A stretch of DNA of 64,000 nucleotides from assembly GCA_022592445.1 (NCBI GenBank), contig JABYQR010000011.1, forward strand, positions 124,001 through 188,000, written 5' to 3'. This document shows, piece after piece, positions 12,085 to 22,827 of this stretch (its first letter is position 1; the number at the start of each line of letters is the position of its first letter). The notes beneath the pieces were generated by a model that was not told where the DNA came from, did no database searches, and worked only from the letters and a program-made list of their open reading frames with translations. The position numbers were made by a program, and so were the translations under genes. This DNA is from Cytidiella melzeri (lineage: Eukaryota; Basidiomycota; Agaricomycetes; Polyporales; Irpicaceae).

Positions 12085-14337
12085 ATGGCACCAGAGATGA
12101 TTCCTATAGACGGCGAGGAGAAACAGCGCGTGGTAAGGAAGTTTGTTTCGTGGCATACTCTCTTCCAAACTTACCCAAGAGTACTATTTCTTAGTGCTAC
12201 TTCTTCGATTCAGACGTCAGCGGATTTCATTATGGCCCAGGACATCCGTACGTAGGTGCTCTCTAGTATCTATGATTTCTTTCATTTTCTGTCACAGGAT
12301 GAAACCTACGCGCATACGCATGTGCCATTCATTAGTAATGAACTATGGCTTGTACAAGAAGATGGAAATTTTTGTGAGTGTGGCTTTACCGTCTTGTAGG
12401 AAGCGCGCTTAGCACTACGCAGCGGGCGAAACCTGCCACCAAGCGGGAGATGACCCAGTTTCATTCGGACGACTACGTCGACTTCCTGAACCGCATTACA
12501 CCCCTCAATATGAATTCCTTCATAAAGGAGCAACATAAATGTAACGATAAACCTCATCAATTTTCCTTACTAACAGTATTGTAGATAACGTCGGAGACGA
12601 CTGCCCTGTCTTTGACGGACTCTTTGATTATTGTTCAATCTCAGCCGGCGGTTCTATGGGTAAAACGCAATTATCACGATATCTTTCCTACAATCTGACT
12701 GTAGTCTGGAAACATAGAGGGCGCTGCTCGTCTGAGTCGAGACAAGTGCGATATTGCAATCAACTGGGCCGGCGGCTTGCATCACGCGAAGAAGAGCGAA
12801 GCCAGTGGGTTTTGCTACGTGAACGGTATGGTCTCTAACATGGCGATTATCAGTCAATTCTGAGACTTGATTAGATATTGTCCTTGGAATTCTTGAACTT
12901 CTTCGGTTAGTATGCCTATGATACAAACTCAGCACTATCGCTGACAATCACCCAAGGTACCATACGCGTGTGCTGTACATTGACATAGATGTTCACCATG
13001 GAGACGGTGTGGAAGAAGCTTTTTACACCACAGACAGAGTCATGACTGTCAGCTTCCACAAGTATGGCGAATATTTCCCTGGAACGGGAGAACTACGGGT
13101 ATGTAACTTCGAACGACAGTTCTACACGCCAAGGTGAAAGTGACTAATACATCACCGTGGATCAGGACATTGGAATAGGTAAAGGGAAGCACTACGCCTT
13201 GAACTTTCCGCTACGAGATGGTCTCTCGGACGAGAACTACAAGAGCGTCTTTGAGCCCGTGTGTACCGATATCTTCGCCTAACCAGCTGTTGGGTGTCAT
13301 GCTGACACACAACCAGGTTATACAACAAGTAATGGAGACTTATGACCCCGGAGCAATAGTCCTACAATGTGGCACAGACTCGCTTTCTGGGGACAAGCTC
13401 GGTTGCTTCAATGTCTCTATGAGAGGTAAGGTGATAAGTAAGATTCACGGGAAAATGTCCTCACAACAATTTAGGTCATGCTAATTGCGTGAAGTTCGTG
13501 AAGTCCTTTCGAAAACCGCTTCTCATGCTAGGAGGAGGCGGATATACGATGCGCAACGTTAGCCGCGCATGGGCATACGAAACAGGACTAGCAGCAGGTG
13601 TCGAGTTAGGAGCTGGTGAGTCAAATCTGCTATAAAGCAGTCCCGTTTTGACGTATCGCTGATTGTTAGATATTCCCATCAACGAATACTATGAGTACTT
13701 TGGGCCTGATTACCAGCTGGACGTGAAGTCGTCGAATATGGAGGATATGAACACACGAGGGTATCTTGATCGTGTGAAAGGCATTGTTATGGAACATCTA
13801 CGAGAAATAGGAGGGCCTCCTAGCGTACAGATGACAGGTAGGCTCTGATTCTATTACTCACGAAAAACAACTGAATTTCCTCCCTCAATAGACATTCCCC
13901 GAGGACCTATCGACGCGCAAATGGACGATCCCAACGAGGACGACGACCTTATTCCTCCAGACGTGCGAAGACCCCAACGTCTGCTCGACTCTCGTCGACA
14001 AGCTGACGGCGAACTTTCCGACTCTGATGACGAGGGAGAAGATGGCCGACGCGATCACCACAGCAATCGGGAACCAGATGTCGCCCGACGATTCGGCACG
14101 GCAACAGGCATTATGCAGACTGGGTCGACACATGGGATTGGACCGACGATGACTTTGCCTGTGTCGTCGGGTAACGCCGCGGTTGCTTCGGACTTGGTGT
14201 CTGAGATGGAGGTCGACGACGATGAAACGCCGCTCGCACAGGGTGCTCGAGCCAAGTCCAAGAAAGCTGGCACGCCACCGAGTAGTAGTATGGCTGTCGA
14301 TCCCCCTCCAGCACCAGAAGCTGGCCCAAGCAGCTGA
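12085..14337 (+). CDS. RPD3: Class I histone deacetylase, RPD3/HDAC1 type
   Basis: Zinc hydrolase that removes acetyl groups from histone lysines, normally the catalytic subunit of Sin3/Rpd3 complexes. ATG 12085 gives [16 protein letters not shown], then an intron and [18 protein letters not shown]. Catalytic-core motifs follow in order: [49 protein letters not shown] (tandem His pair and metal-site region), [18 protein letters not shown] (metal Asp and His), [31 protein letters not shown] (metal Asp) and [13 protein letters not shown]. The last exon encodes a long acidic, Pro/Ser tail ([24 protein letters not shown]) ending APEAGPSS. At least nine introns. The core looks complete and active. 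The tail is longer than the core needs and may bind complex partners. Confidence 0.96.
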
Positions 14338-14586
14338 CCACTTTATTCTGCTATTGCGATGTGAATACGCCCCGGTGTACTTACATGTGTATGTCATTGT
14401 TGTGCTATTCGATTCTTTAAAGTGACTTTGCGAGGAGATTCACAACCCAGAATGTGCAGGTAACGTCACAGTCGCGGTGTGACCGACGCGTTAATTGCAT
14501 TCCCGATGGGCGCTTGATCCAGCGGAACCTCCGTGCTTCACTCACACACTCATAGCAGATACAACCAGCTGCCCACAAAGGATATA

Positions 14587-15769
14587 ATGGCCGAATTCGA
14601 AGTAGGATCTAGCTCCAAACTCAGAACACCACCTCCAAGGCCACCAGCCAACTTGGACCTGACTCCGGAACAAGTGAAGAGATTTGAGATTAACCGTCTC
14701 AAAGGTAGGTACTATGTCACAGCCTGTATTCGTATATCTCACAGTTGAATAACACCCAGCCAAGGCCAAACAACGTGAGCGAGAGCATGCAGCTTCGAGC
14801 TCCTCTGCTCTCAATCCAAACAAGAAGCGGCCACTGGAAGTCGTCGCTGCTTCGTCCACATCACCTACCGCTCCTAAACCTGAAGCCAAGCTCAGACGAG
14901 ATTCTCGATTAGGCAAATACTTTGAATATGACTTGTCGAAGATGGTGAACTCGAAGGGAGGTTTCCTTCTCGAAGACGACAAGGAGGCTGACGCGGAGTT
15001 GAGAGCCAAGGAAAGGGAGAGAGAACGGGAAAGGGCAAAGAAGGCGCTGGAACCTCGTGAGTGGCTGTTTATACGCCGCTCAGCTGAACGCAACCAAAAT
15101 GTTCATGCACCTGGCCGCCGTAGCTATCTTCCTCGATCCCGCCAAGAACCCAAAGTGCAAAGATTGCGGTTCGGTCGATATTGACCATACTTTCCGGAAG
15201 GTCTTTGGCTGTCTTGTGTGCAACACATGCAAGAACGCGAAGCCGGAGAAGTATAGTCTGCTCACGAAAACGGAATGCAAAGAGGTATGTTACATCGGAT
15301 AGTCCTGCGAAACACGGTCGCTTACATTCTCAGCAGGATTATCTCCTCACAGATGGTATGTTTCCAGCCAGATGTGACATGAATTTTGCCTACAATTTCT
15401 CTAGGTGAATTGAAGGATGAAGAAATAATGCCTCACTTGTTGAAGGCGAACCCTCACAAGTCAACGTTTGCGAACATGATGCTATTCCTTCGATACCAGG
15501 TAGAAGAGTTTGCCTGGACAAAGTGGGGTTCGCCAGAGGCCCTTGATGCAGAGTACGAGCGCCGAGTCAGCTTGAAAAGCAAGAAGAAGAATAAAAAGTT
15601 CGAAGACGGTTTGAAGGAACTTCGTAGAAGAACCAGAGAAACGGTATGGCAAAGGCGGAAAGACCAGGAGCACAAGCATGTTTTCGGCGTGGTAGAGAAG
15701 GATCTGGATGGAGTGGGTAAGCAGGTATGCCACGAGTGCGGATTTACAATAGACGTGGAGGAATTTTAA
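14587..15769 (+). CDS. RAD14: DNA repair protein RAD14 (XPA homologue)
   Basis: Damage-verification factor of nucleotide excision repair, acting in the nucleus with TFIIH, RPA and the Rad1-Rad10 nuclease. ATG 14587 gives [17 protein letters not shown]; the N-terminal part has [19 protein letters not shown] and a Glu/Arg helix, and [14 protein letters not shown] leads into [18 protein letters not shown]. The zinc finger is C-x2-C-x17-C-x2-C (CKDC at about 15152, CNTC at about 15220), as in XPA. Then [40 protein letters not shown] and a basic helix [20 protein letters not shown], the DNA-binding region. It ends [14 protein letters not shown]. Four introns, at about 14705, 15057, 15283 and 15360. 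Homologues are usually 270-370 residues; this one fits. It starts 249 bp after RPD3. Confidence 0.94.
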
Positions 15770-16535
15770 TGTCTGTACCCTGCACCGCTATTTTACTGGG
15801 CGCGGATCGACCACATATAATGCGCACTCAACTAACGCTACTTACCATACCATACCAGAGAAAAACTATGCCAAAGCGCGGAGGAAAAGTTCGAGTGATA
15901 TCCCTTGTTTTCTGTATGAGTCCGCAGCCTGCATTACCACGTCATAACTCTACCTGAAACCGTGAGCTCTACGTAGACCACCGCCTGGTGGAAACAAGTG
16001 CGGCCAGACAATGAAGATTTCATGTGCATGAAGAGGATTCGGATGTCGCTATCGTTGATCAACAGATTTCCATAGTTCGTAGGGTAATCCATCGAGACCA
16101 GTAGCTTTGCCATTCTCAGAGGTACGGAGGGCTGTGCGGATTTCAGTTGGTTTTGCCAGGTCTTCTTGTGCTTCAGGAGAGAAAACTGGTCGAGTCCGCC
16201 TTGAAGTTCAAGACCAGGTCTCCTTGGTTAATACTCACATATCCAAATTCCATTGTTCCGCAAAGTGCTCTCGTCGTCCATGCAAATTCTGGAATACATG
16301 TACAATACGCCAGCCGTCGAGTTACGACAGAGTCCGACGAGTGTGATAATCCCAGCCGGTGAGAGGGTTGGCGTGTGATAAGAGAGGGTCACTTCGGAGT
16401 CGCGTACGCCCCGTTGACCTTGTATAGTCAAACCGCATTACCAACAACAGAGCATGTCTCCCCTCCGTGCTCGTTTTTCAAACACTTGATTTCCTACTCT
16501 CATTCCCAGATTCTGCTCGTACCCAGCTACGCACC
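15770..16535. other. Intergenic, no gene recognised
   Basis: About 770 bp without a convincing coding exon on either strand. Short ORFs at 16107-16362 and 16228-16431 lack any family motif and overlap each other. Confidence 0.5.
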
Positions 16536-17992
16536 ATGGGAGAGGTCGACAGCCCACAGTCCCAGGTAGCCCACACCCTCGAGGTCGAACAATTGGACAG
16601 CAATCTCTTCAGGTCGCTGGCCAAACACCTGTTCCTTCCCTTTCGTTCTCGAGGCATCTTCGGTGGACAGGTCATCTCCCAAGCGTTAGTCTCGGCGACG
16701 AACACGGTTGATCCAGCATATGCATTGCATGTACGTTACGCGATACCACATATGACCGTGCTGACATTGACAATCCCCTCGACCTCGGTGGTCTAGTCTA
16801 TGCACGTCAGTACTCCCATCCCACATGTATGCAGAAGATGGTGCTCTAAAACTCTGAACTCTCTCAGTGCTATTTCTTGCTCAGCGCAACTCCCGCACCG
16901 ATACTCTACCACGTCGACAGAGTGCGAAACGGCCGCTCGTACTGCACACGCGCTGTGCGAGCGTACCAGAGCGGGCAAATGGTGTTTATTATCATTTGCT
17001 CGTTTCAAATACCCGAGACATGGCAGCCATCCAAGAAACCCACTCCACCCAACGGCGTCCCCAGGCCAGATCAATGCGCGTTCGCTTGGGAGGATGCTTT
17101 GAAACGAGCCGACGAGCCAGGCTGTCATTCAAAGAAGCGTGCCTATCTTATAGAATGGGCACAGGTGTGTCTCGCTCCTCTGTCGGTGTGCGTAAATCTG
17201 AACGCTCTACAGGAACGACAACAAAGTTTTGTGCTGATCAAGAACGCTGGTTGGCGGATAGAGTCGAATGGCGACAAGGTTTGGATGTATTGGTTCAAAG
17301 TTGAAGGAATGCCAGCGTGCAACTCGGCCTATCAGAAAGTACGTCGTCTACGGGTTATCTCATTGTAAGAGCTTTCATCAGATCTCGTCCTATAGTGTAT
17401 CCTGGGCTATATTTCCGACTATCAATTGTATGTGCCCCCCCTTGCTTTTCGTTTGAGGGACGCATGGTGACGCTTATGCAAAGTATTGGCGTGGCGGGCA
17501 AAACAATGGGGTTGGAATCAACAAGCCCTCCAGGACCTACTCGACTAGGACTGATGGTATGAAGTTAAAGCTGAGGGCTACTACGAAAATACTCAACTCG
17601 AATATCGCAGTCCTCCCTGGACCATTCTATCTTCTTCTACAAGTGAGCACTCATCAGTTAGTCTCGGTTTTTTTTTATAGTGATGACAATATCCCAGTAA
17701 TGATTTCGACTGTGGTCAATGGATGCTCTACATGGTGTGTTTATGCCTTTTCCAATTCAACTCGAAGCACAGCTCAACGTCGGCCGTATAGATCCATTCG
17801 CCTAGCATAGGCTCTGGACGAGGAGTAGTTTTTGGCAGGGTGAGTGAAAACCTCTAATTACGAAGTGCATGGTGATATCATACAACTGCTTCGTTGTAGA
17901 TGTACACTGAAAGCGGGGACCTGATTGCTCTTATGACACAAGAAGGCGTGACGAGGGCCGACATCCGGGACCCATCCAAGGCGAAACTCTGA
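16536..17992 (+). CDS. PTE1: Peroxisomal acyl-CoA thioesterase (ACOT8/Pte1/TesB type)
   Basis: Hydrolyses acyl-CoA to free acid and CoA in peroxisomes, supporting beta-oxidation. Ten exons (16536-16730, 16797-16805, 16868-17164, 17213-17338, 17396-17427, 17484-17556, 17611-17642, 17698-17736, 17806-17839, 17900-17992) total 930 nt = 310 codons, closing in frame. The double hot-dog fold motifs are present: FRSRGIFGGQVISQAL, SMHCYFLLSATPAPILYHVD, RNGRSYCTRAVRAYQ, CILGYISDYQF, SSLDHSIFFYNNDFDCGQW and GSGRGVVFGRMYTESGDLIA. The chain ends RDPSKAKL, so the last tripeptide AKL is a peroxisomal targeting signal type 1. Exon 2 is a 9-nt microexon coding SMH. Exon 8 uses the acceptor at 17697, not the nearer one at 17680, because only that keeps frame. 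Confidence 0.93.
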
Positions 17993-19216
17993 AGCTACCT
18001 GCACGCTGGATTACACTCGTAATACAACTCTCCTATATATTCATACTTATTCTATCCAACTTGTCACTCTCAATTGAGTTGTCCATTGCCTCGAAGATGG
18101 ACTCATTTGCGTCACAAACAATTGTTCGACCTCTCATTTGATGCACCACATTCCAAAAACACACGGGATGTGCATTTCTACCGAGACATGTCCATACACA
18201 TTAGGAGCCGCAACTTTACATGACCATCGGGAACTCATGCATTGACCACCTCGAGAGATTTGTCCGAGAATTTTCTTGAACGCGATCCCTTTCATTCTGA
18301 TGGGTATACTACCAATTATTTGCCCCGTCGGCAAGGAGAATGCAATGCTGTACGCAGGATTATGGACCTGTAATGGAGAGTTAGGCTGGAGTTCAAGGTA
18401 CAAGCTGTCAAGTAACGATTCCCCTGAAGTCGATAACAATTGTCAGTATCGATCGACGCATGAGCAGGCTCCGGTAGTTGACGTGTCTTATCATCGCAGT
18501 CATCCTACGCGGTATATTCCTGAGCTGCTTTATTGTTTCGTGCTGTGAAGTGGAACAAGATACGACAAGGACAGTAACAATGGACGACCAGGCGAAGAAG
18601 GATGCTGCCCAATTGTCTTGTTCCCAAATAGAGCACGCCCTCCAGTGGAACGGGTTGATCGAGCGCCAGCACGTGGCACGGCGCGCAGAGCATTGTCCCG
18701 ATTAGGCAGGTGCGCCCAACTCCCGAAACCATTGTGCTCAGCTCTTTTGTTTTCGACCATGGGCTGCATGGCGACGTACCCAAGGTCCCCATAGTTCATT
18801 GTCTTTGCGAAACGCCCAGCTTCAAAGACTCTTTGTATAAGTACTCTCCTGCTATTGCTATCCCTTCTTCACTCACCGGACTTGGGTTCTCCAGCAGTCT
18901 CACTTCAATCTCCTCTTTTCCTAACCAGCTCTCATTAGGTATGTTATCTCGTCTCCGCTCTTATCTAATGTGATCTGACTCCCGTCCTTTCCACAGACTC
19001 TGTTATTTCCCGGGCTACTGTCGTCGCATCTGCTACAAGGCCTTTCGGACACTTCACTCGATACACACGCACACTTAACGTTTAGCGCGTAACGCCCGCA
19101 ACCATTGCAATCGCCGGTCGATTCATCTGAACTCACGTATTCACGTCGCATCGCATCTCTGTCCTCTTGTGCAACTCCTCTCTATAATCACCTCATATAC
19201 TCCAACGATCATCCCA
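17993..19216. promoter_or_regulatory. Intergenic; long pyrimidine-rich leader of the BTG gene
   Basis: No gene seen. The last 400 bases before 19217 are rich in C and T (for example around 18850-19010 and 19150-19205), typical of leaders of strongly expressed basidiomycete genes. A TATA-like TATAAG lies near 18836. A leader intron is possible but not resolved. Confidence 0.4.
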
Positions 19217-20254
19217 ATGGCCGCTGTTCAAAACACCTTTGGCGATCTCTCTCTCGCTCTCGCCCAGGCCATCACCTACCTCACTCGTTGTCTGATCGCC
19301 CGCTACTCCGCGACCACGATCATCAAGCTCCAGCTTGCTCTGGAGACCAACTTGAAGGCTCAGTTTGAGTCTTCCTGGGTTCCCTCCGATCCCCTCCGCG
19401 GGTCCGGTCGCCGATGCCTCACCCTCTCTCCTTCCGGTGTCCCTCCTCGTGCCATATACATGGCTTGCAAGACCGCAGGTGTCGACTGGTCCGTCTGGGC
19501 TACTCTTCTCGGAGGAATCGAGTTTGACCTCTTTGTCGATCCTGGCTGTGTCTCCGTCCGCTTCGGAAACTGGGACATGGGAAAGACCGGAAAGTTTTTC
19601 ACGGTCTGGTCTCAGGAGACTGTCGAGGTTCAGGAGGCGAAGGCGAAGAAGCCAACCGAGGTTCAGTTGCAGGCGCAGCTCAAGGCTCAGGCTGCTGCTC
19701 GCGTCATCGCGATCTCCAGCAAGACCTTCGCTCAGCAGCTCATCCTCCAAGACGCTGACGAGGATGACGAGTTATTCTCCATGCTTGCAGATGAGATCCG
19801 CGAGCCCACCTGGATCACTCCTATCGCCAGCCAGTTCCCTTCTATTCCTGCCCCCGCCCGCTCAGACAGCTCTTCGCCCGTCTCTGTCATCTCCACCCAC
19901 TCTCGCTCGAGCTCATGCTCTTCGAGCTCCGGGTTCTCCTTCTCTACCTGCGGTTCGTCAGACTCTTATGGCTCCGCTACCACTGTCTCCCTCTCCTCGG
20001 CTTCCAACTCGCCTTGCGCAGAGAAGCCTTCTGTCAAGCTCTCTCGTCGCGAGAGGGCGAGACAGGCGAAGGTCTTCGTTGACTCTTCCAAGACCGAAGT
20101 CACCAACTATGACGGTGGCAAGACGACTGTCCTCACTGGCGGTGTCATGCTCGGCGGTGGTCCCAAAGTCCCTAAGCTGGCTGCACTCTCTACCTCTGCC
20201 ACCCACAGGAAGACGACCACGTCCGCCTCCTCCGACAACTGGCGCCGCCTCTGA
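19217..20254 (+). CDS. BTG/TOB-family antiproliferative protein, intronless
   Basis: BTG/TOB proteins in animals link deadenylase (Caf1/Ccr4-Not) to mRNA and slow cell division. ATG 19217 (MAAVQNTFGDLSLALAQ) opens an uninterrupted 345-codon frame. Residues about 25-120 form the BTG domain: LQLALETNLKAQFESSWVPS, PLRGSGRRCLTLS, AIYMACKTAGVDW and the hallmark FDLFVDPGCVSVRFGNWD. The remainder is low complexity: a Gln/Ala helix (QLQAQLKAQAAARVIAI), an acidic patch DADEDDELFSML, a Ser-rich stretch (about 19858-20020), then KLSRRERARQAKVFVDSSKT and GGVMLGGGPKVPKL. Codons strongly favour C in third position, unlike neighbours, which suggests high expression. It lacks introns while almost every other gene here has many. 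Whether it binds Caf1 is inference from the family. A 305-codon ORF in another plus frame is a shadow. Confidence 0.85.
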   Translation: MAAVQNTFGDLSLALAQAITYLTRCLIARYSATTIIKLQLALETNLKAQFESSWVPSDPLRGSGRRCLTLSPSGVPPRAIYMACKTAGVDWSVWATLLGGIEFDLFVDPGCVSVRFGNWDMGKTGKFFTVWSQETVEVQEAKAKKPTEVQLQAQLKAQAAARVIAISSKTFAQQLILQDADEDDELFSMLADEIREPTWITPIASQFPSIPAPARSDSSSPVSVISTHSRSSSCSSSSGFSFSTCGSSDSYGSATTVSLSSASNSPCAEKPSVKLSRRERARQAKVFVDSSKTEVTNYDGGKTTVLTGGVMLGGGPKVPKLAALSTSATHRKTTTSASSDNWRRL

Positions 20255-21022
20255 AAGCGCGCCCATCCACTCATTCTCTTGATGATCGCGCGAGTCGCCC
20301 TCACGTCTCCTCCATCACGCAAAACTTACGAAAAAAAAACCCTGACGCATTGGCATCGCACAAGACACTGCATCACACACAATCGACCTTATTACGCATG
20401 CACGCTCGTTACCCTACAGCCTTTTTTGATCCTCCTAGTCTTCGGCATCTCCACACTTTTACTTTCTTCGGTGGTTTTCGTTCTCGTTGTCTGAACAATT
20501 GTAGCATCTTCCACAGCTCTCCTAGTGTCGATCACGGACTGAGGAGCTTCTGTACTAACATAGGCATTTTGTAATCCATAGTATCACTAATATCCTCTTC
20601 CACTTTCGCTTCGTACATACGCACCTTTTTGTATCTATCTACCTCCGTCCTTGCTGTACAACACAAGAATTAGTTTGCAGTCACTGCACATGTCGTGAGA
20701 TTGCTCTTCTCGAGAGGGTGTTCGGATGTTGCCGAACATTGCAATGCCCAGTGCGCGCTGTCAAATGGCGTTAAGCTTTCTCGCTCTTACATCATCCTCA
20801 ACTATGATCTGCATTACCATCAAGCCCACCATCCCGAGACAAATCCCCGAGTCCGCATTCCGCGCGTGTACTGCTGGTGACATTGTGCGCTCCGACTCTG
20901 TCGTTGTTCAATGATGCCACCAAGCCGTTGCCAATGTCGCCGACGAATAGGCACTGCCTGCTGACTGCGCCAACCCAGCATCTGTCTATCTCGGACTCGA
21001 GCCACGAGCGTGTCATTGGATA

Positions 21023-21211
21023 GGTGGGTACGGGATATTGAAAGCCCTCATTCTCAGGTCTCGTCTCAGCGTTGACGTGACGGGATGAAACCCGCGGTCA
21101 CTTGCAGAACACATCGTTGGAGTGAAGATACGCGGTGGGTACGGGCTATCGAAAGCCCTCATCCACAGGTTTCAGCGTTGACGCAAAGGAACGCGCGGTC
21201 GCACCTGCAAC
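21023..21211. repeat. Diverged direct repeat, two copies about 80 bp each
   Basis: Copy A (21023-21108) and copy B (21134-21211) both begin GGTGGGTACGGG, continue with GAAAGCCCTCAT and CAGCGTTGACG, and end with CGCGGTC and CTGCA. The copies start 111 bp apart and differ by substitutions and a small indel. The origin is unknown: it could be a mobile-element remnant or a local tandem duplication. Confidence 0.7.
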
Positions 21212-22384
21212 CCAAATGAAGCACACCGGGGAGTAGTGGTGGATTTGTTGGAGAGCTCTGGAATGCTCCTAGCTCAGGCAGCTCCCAAGGACGTCGACCC
21301 TTTGGAGCTTCAGTCATCGTAAAGGCTATGGCTACATTCTTCCCCGGCCGCTCAGGGTCTCCAACCGCCCAGGTATTAGACTGATCTCAAAGCCGCACAC
21401 CTCGGGATCAATCTCTCGTGTAGGAGCGAAAACTTCACCCGAAGCCACTTATCAAAGCGTCGATCACAAGTAGCCACACCGCTCTGTCTCTGCGTTTCCA
21501 CCTATGGCGAGTGTGCTGTGCTTGGTGTCAGAGAGGAAGTGGCAAAGAGCATTTTTTCTAGCCCGTGCAAAATTGCGGTGGCCACCGAACCGCAGGAGAC
21601 ACAAGTCATCCGTTGGGTGCGTCTCCTCTGCCTTCAAACTTGCCTCCCTTTCTACGGGCTGACTGTACTCCTTCGAGACAGCTAAGGATGAGGCAAGTTA
21701 CACACACTCCGCCAATCTATCAAGACGCCCATATAAACGTGGATGTGCGACGCGGTCAAGTGATTCGAATGGTGCTTCTGGCCTGCCTTGCGCTTTCTAT
21801 CCTCTCACCCATGGACTATACCCGTGGAATCGAGGGTTGTGTTCACGTATATTACCTGGCTTGCGTTATCAACGTTCGCGACATACGCTGTCACCCCTGC
21901 CATGCCAAGAAGCCCGGTGACGCAAGTCTGAATGATGGCCTGCATATCTATGGCATCGTTACACACAGGGTGTTATGGAGCTGCAACGCGCAAACCGCCT
22001 GGGGATATCTTGCGACTACGAACGAGCCAAGCCCGATAAAGCTGAAACTGCGACTAGCCGTAAGATCTCCACGTGCATCAGAGGAAAAATGCTGCAGGTC
22101 CTCGGATTCTTTGACGCGATTGCCACTGGCGATGGCTGCTGGGGAGGAGCAGGTTGTGAGGTATTCTTTCGCGAAATCTGACCGATGAACTCATCCGTTG
22201 CCTGCGTGACACGTGACAGAGCCACTTTTTGATGCGCCTGCAATACAGTACTTTCCAAATCGGTACAACATTTGGATGTCGTCACACACTATCCTTTTGG
22301 CGCCCGGGTGGAGGAGCCAGGGAGCGGTGGGGGACCCGGACTCGCCCAATGGCACCGCACAGAAATCCATCAGCATGCAAAGTG

Positions 22385-22392
22385 TATATATA
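22385..22392 (+). promoter_or_regulatory. TATA box upstream of small gene
   Basis: TATATATA about 107 bp upstream of the ATG at 22499, followed by a pyrimidine-rich leader (CCACCCCTCCATC). Confidence 0.45.
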
Positions 22393-22498
22393 CATTCCAC
22401 CCCTCCATCATCCTGTCCGCTACCCACCCCCAACACCTTTTCAACCTCCGGTGCCCACACATCCTCCTTTCACCACACACCCGTCTTCATCTTCAGAT

Positions 22499-22827
22499 AT
22501 GATCATGACCACCACTACCGAAGTTGAGCAGCAAAGGCAGCGATACGCCACCGAGCTCGCGGAGTACACTCGCCGTCAGTGGGACATGGCCCGCCAGTCT
22601 CTCGACCGTGTACGCTCGAACGACAAGCCGCAATCAAACGGCCACTCGTCGCCGCCAAAGGATAACAGCCGTGCGCCTCAAGGTCAGATTCTATGGGCGT
22701 GATGCTGCCTGAGAATATGCTGACGAACTGCGTTGTAGGTATACAGTCCCACGACTACGCGCATCACCCTCACAGGCGTGGCGCAAATGTCGCACATGAA
22801 GGTCGCGTTGTGGCCGCAAATTGGTAA
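22499..22827 (+). CDS. Small hypothetical protein
   Basis: Exon 1 starts at ATG 22499 (MIMTTTTEVEQQRQRYATEL) and ends near 22680 at a GTCAGA donor. An intron of about 57 nt ends at a GTTGTAG acceptor, and exon 2 continues in frame as QGIQSHDYAHHPHRRGANVA then HEGRVVAANW, with a stop at 22825-22827. That gives roughly 90 residues. The first half is a charged amphipathic helix (EYTRRQWDMARQSLDRVRS), the second half His/Arg-rich. Splicing at the GTAAGT of 22825 instead would bring a stop at once, so the end is about the same either way. A TATA box and pyrimidine-rich leader precede it. The family is not recognised. Confidence 0.5.

Larger units (their letters stand above)
20255..22498. other. 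Intergenic, 2.2 kb, with a diverged direct repeat
   Basis: The first 400 bases are probably the BTG 3' UTR (AT-rich, with an A9 run near 20331). No gene was recognised further on. A 207-codon ORF at 21565-22188 has no motif and unlikely composition. A direct repeat at 21023-21211 is listed separately. Confidence 0.5.

Noticed and set aside
17340..17680. Apparent frame breaks in the thioesterase gene suggesting a pseudogene
   Set aside because: All are resolved by GT-AG introns; the ten-exon model closes at 310 codons with every motif.
19365..20282. 305-codon plus-strand ORF overlapping the BTG gene
   Set aside because: It is a frame shadow produced by strong C-ending codons; the BTG frame carries the conserved domain.
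21565..22188. 207-codon plus-strand ORF
   Set aside because: No motif, odd Cys/His-rich composition, no leader or TATA, and it overlaps other short ORFs; best read as chance.
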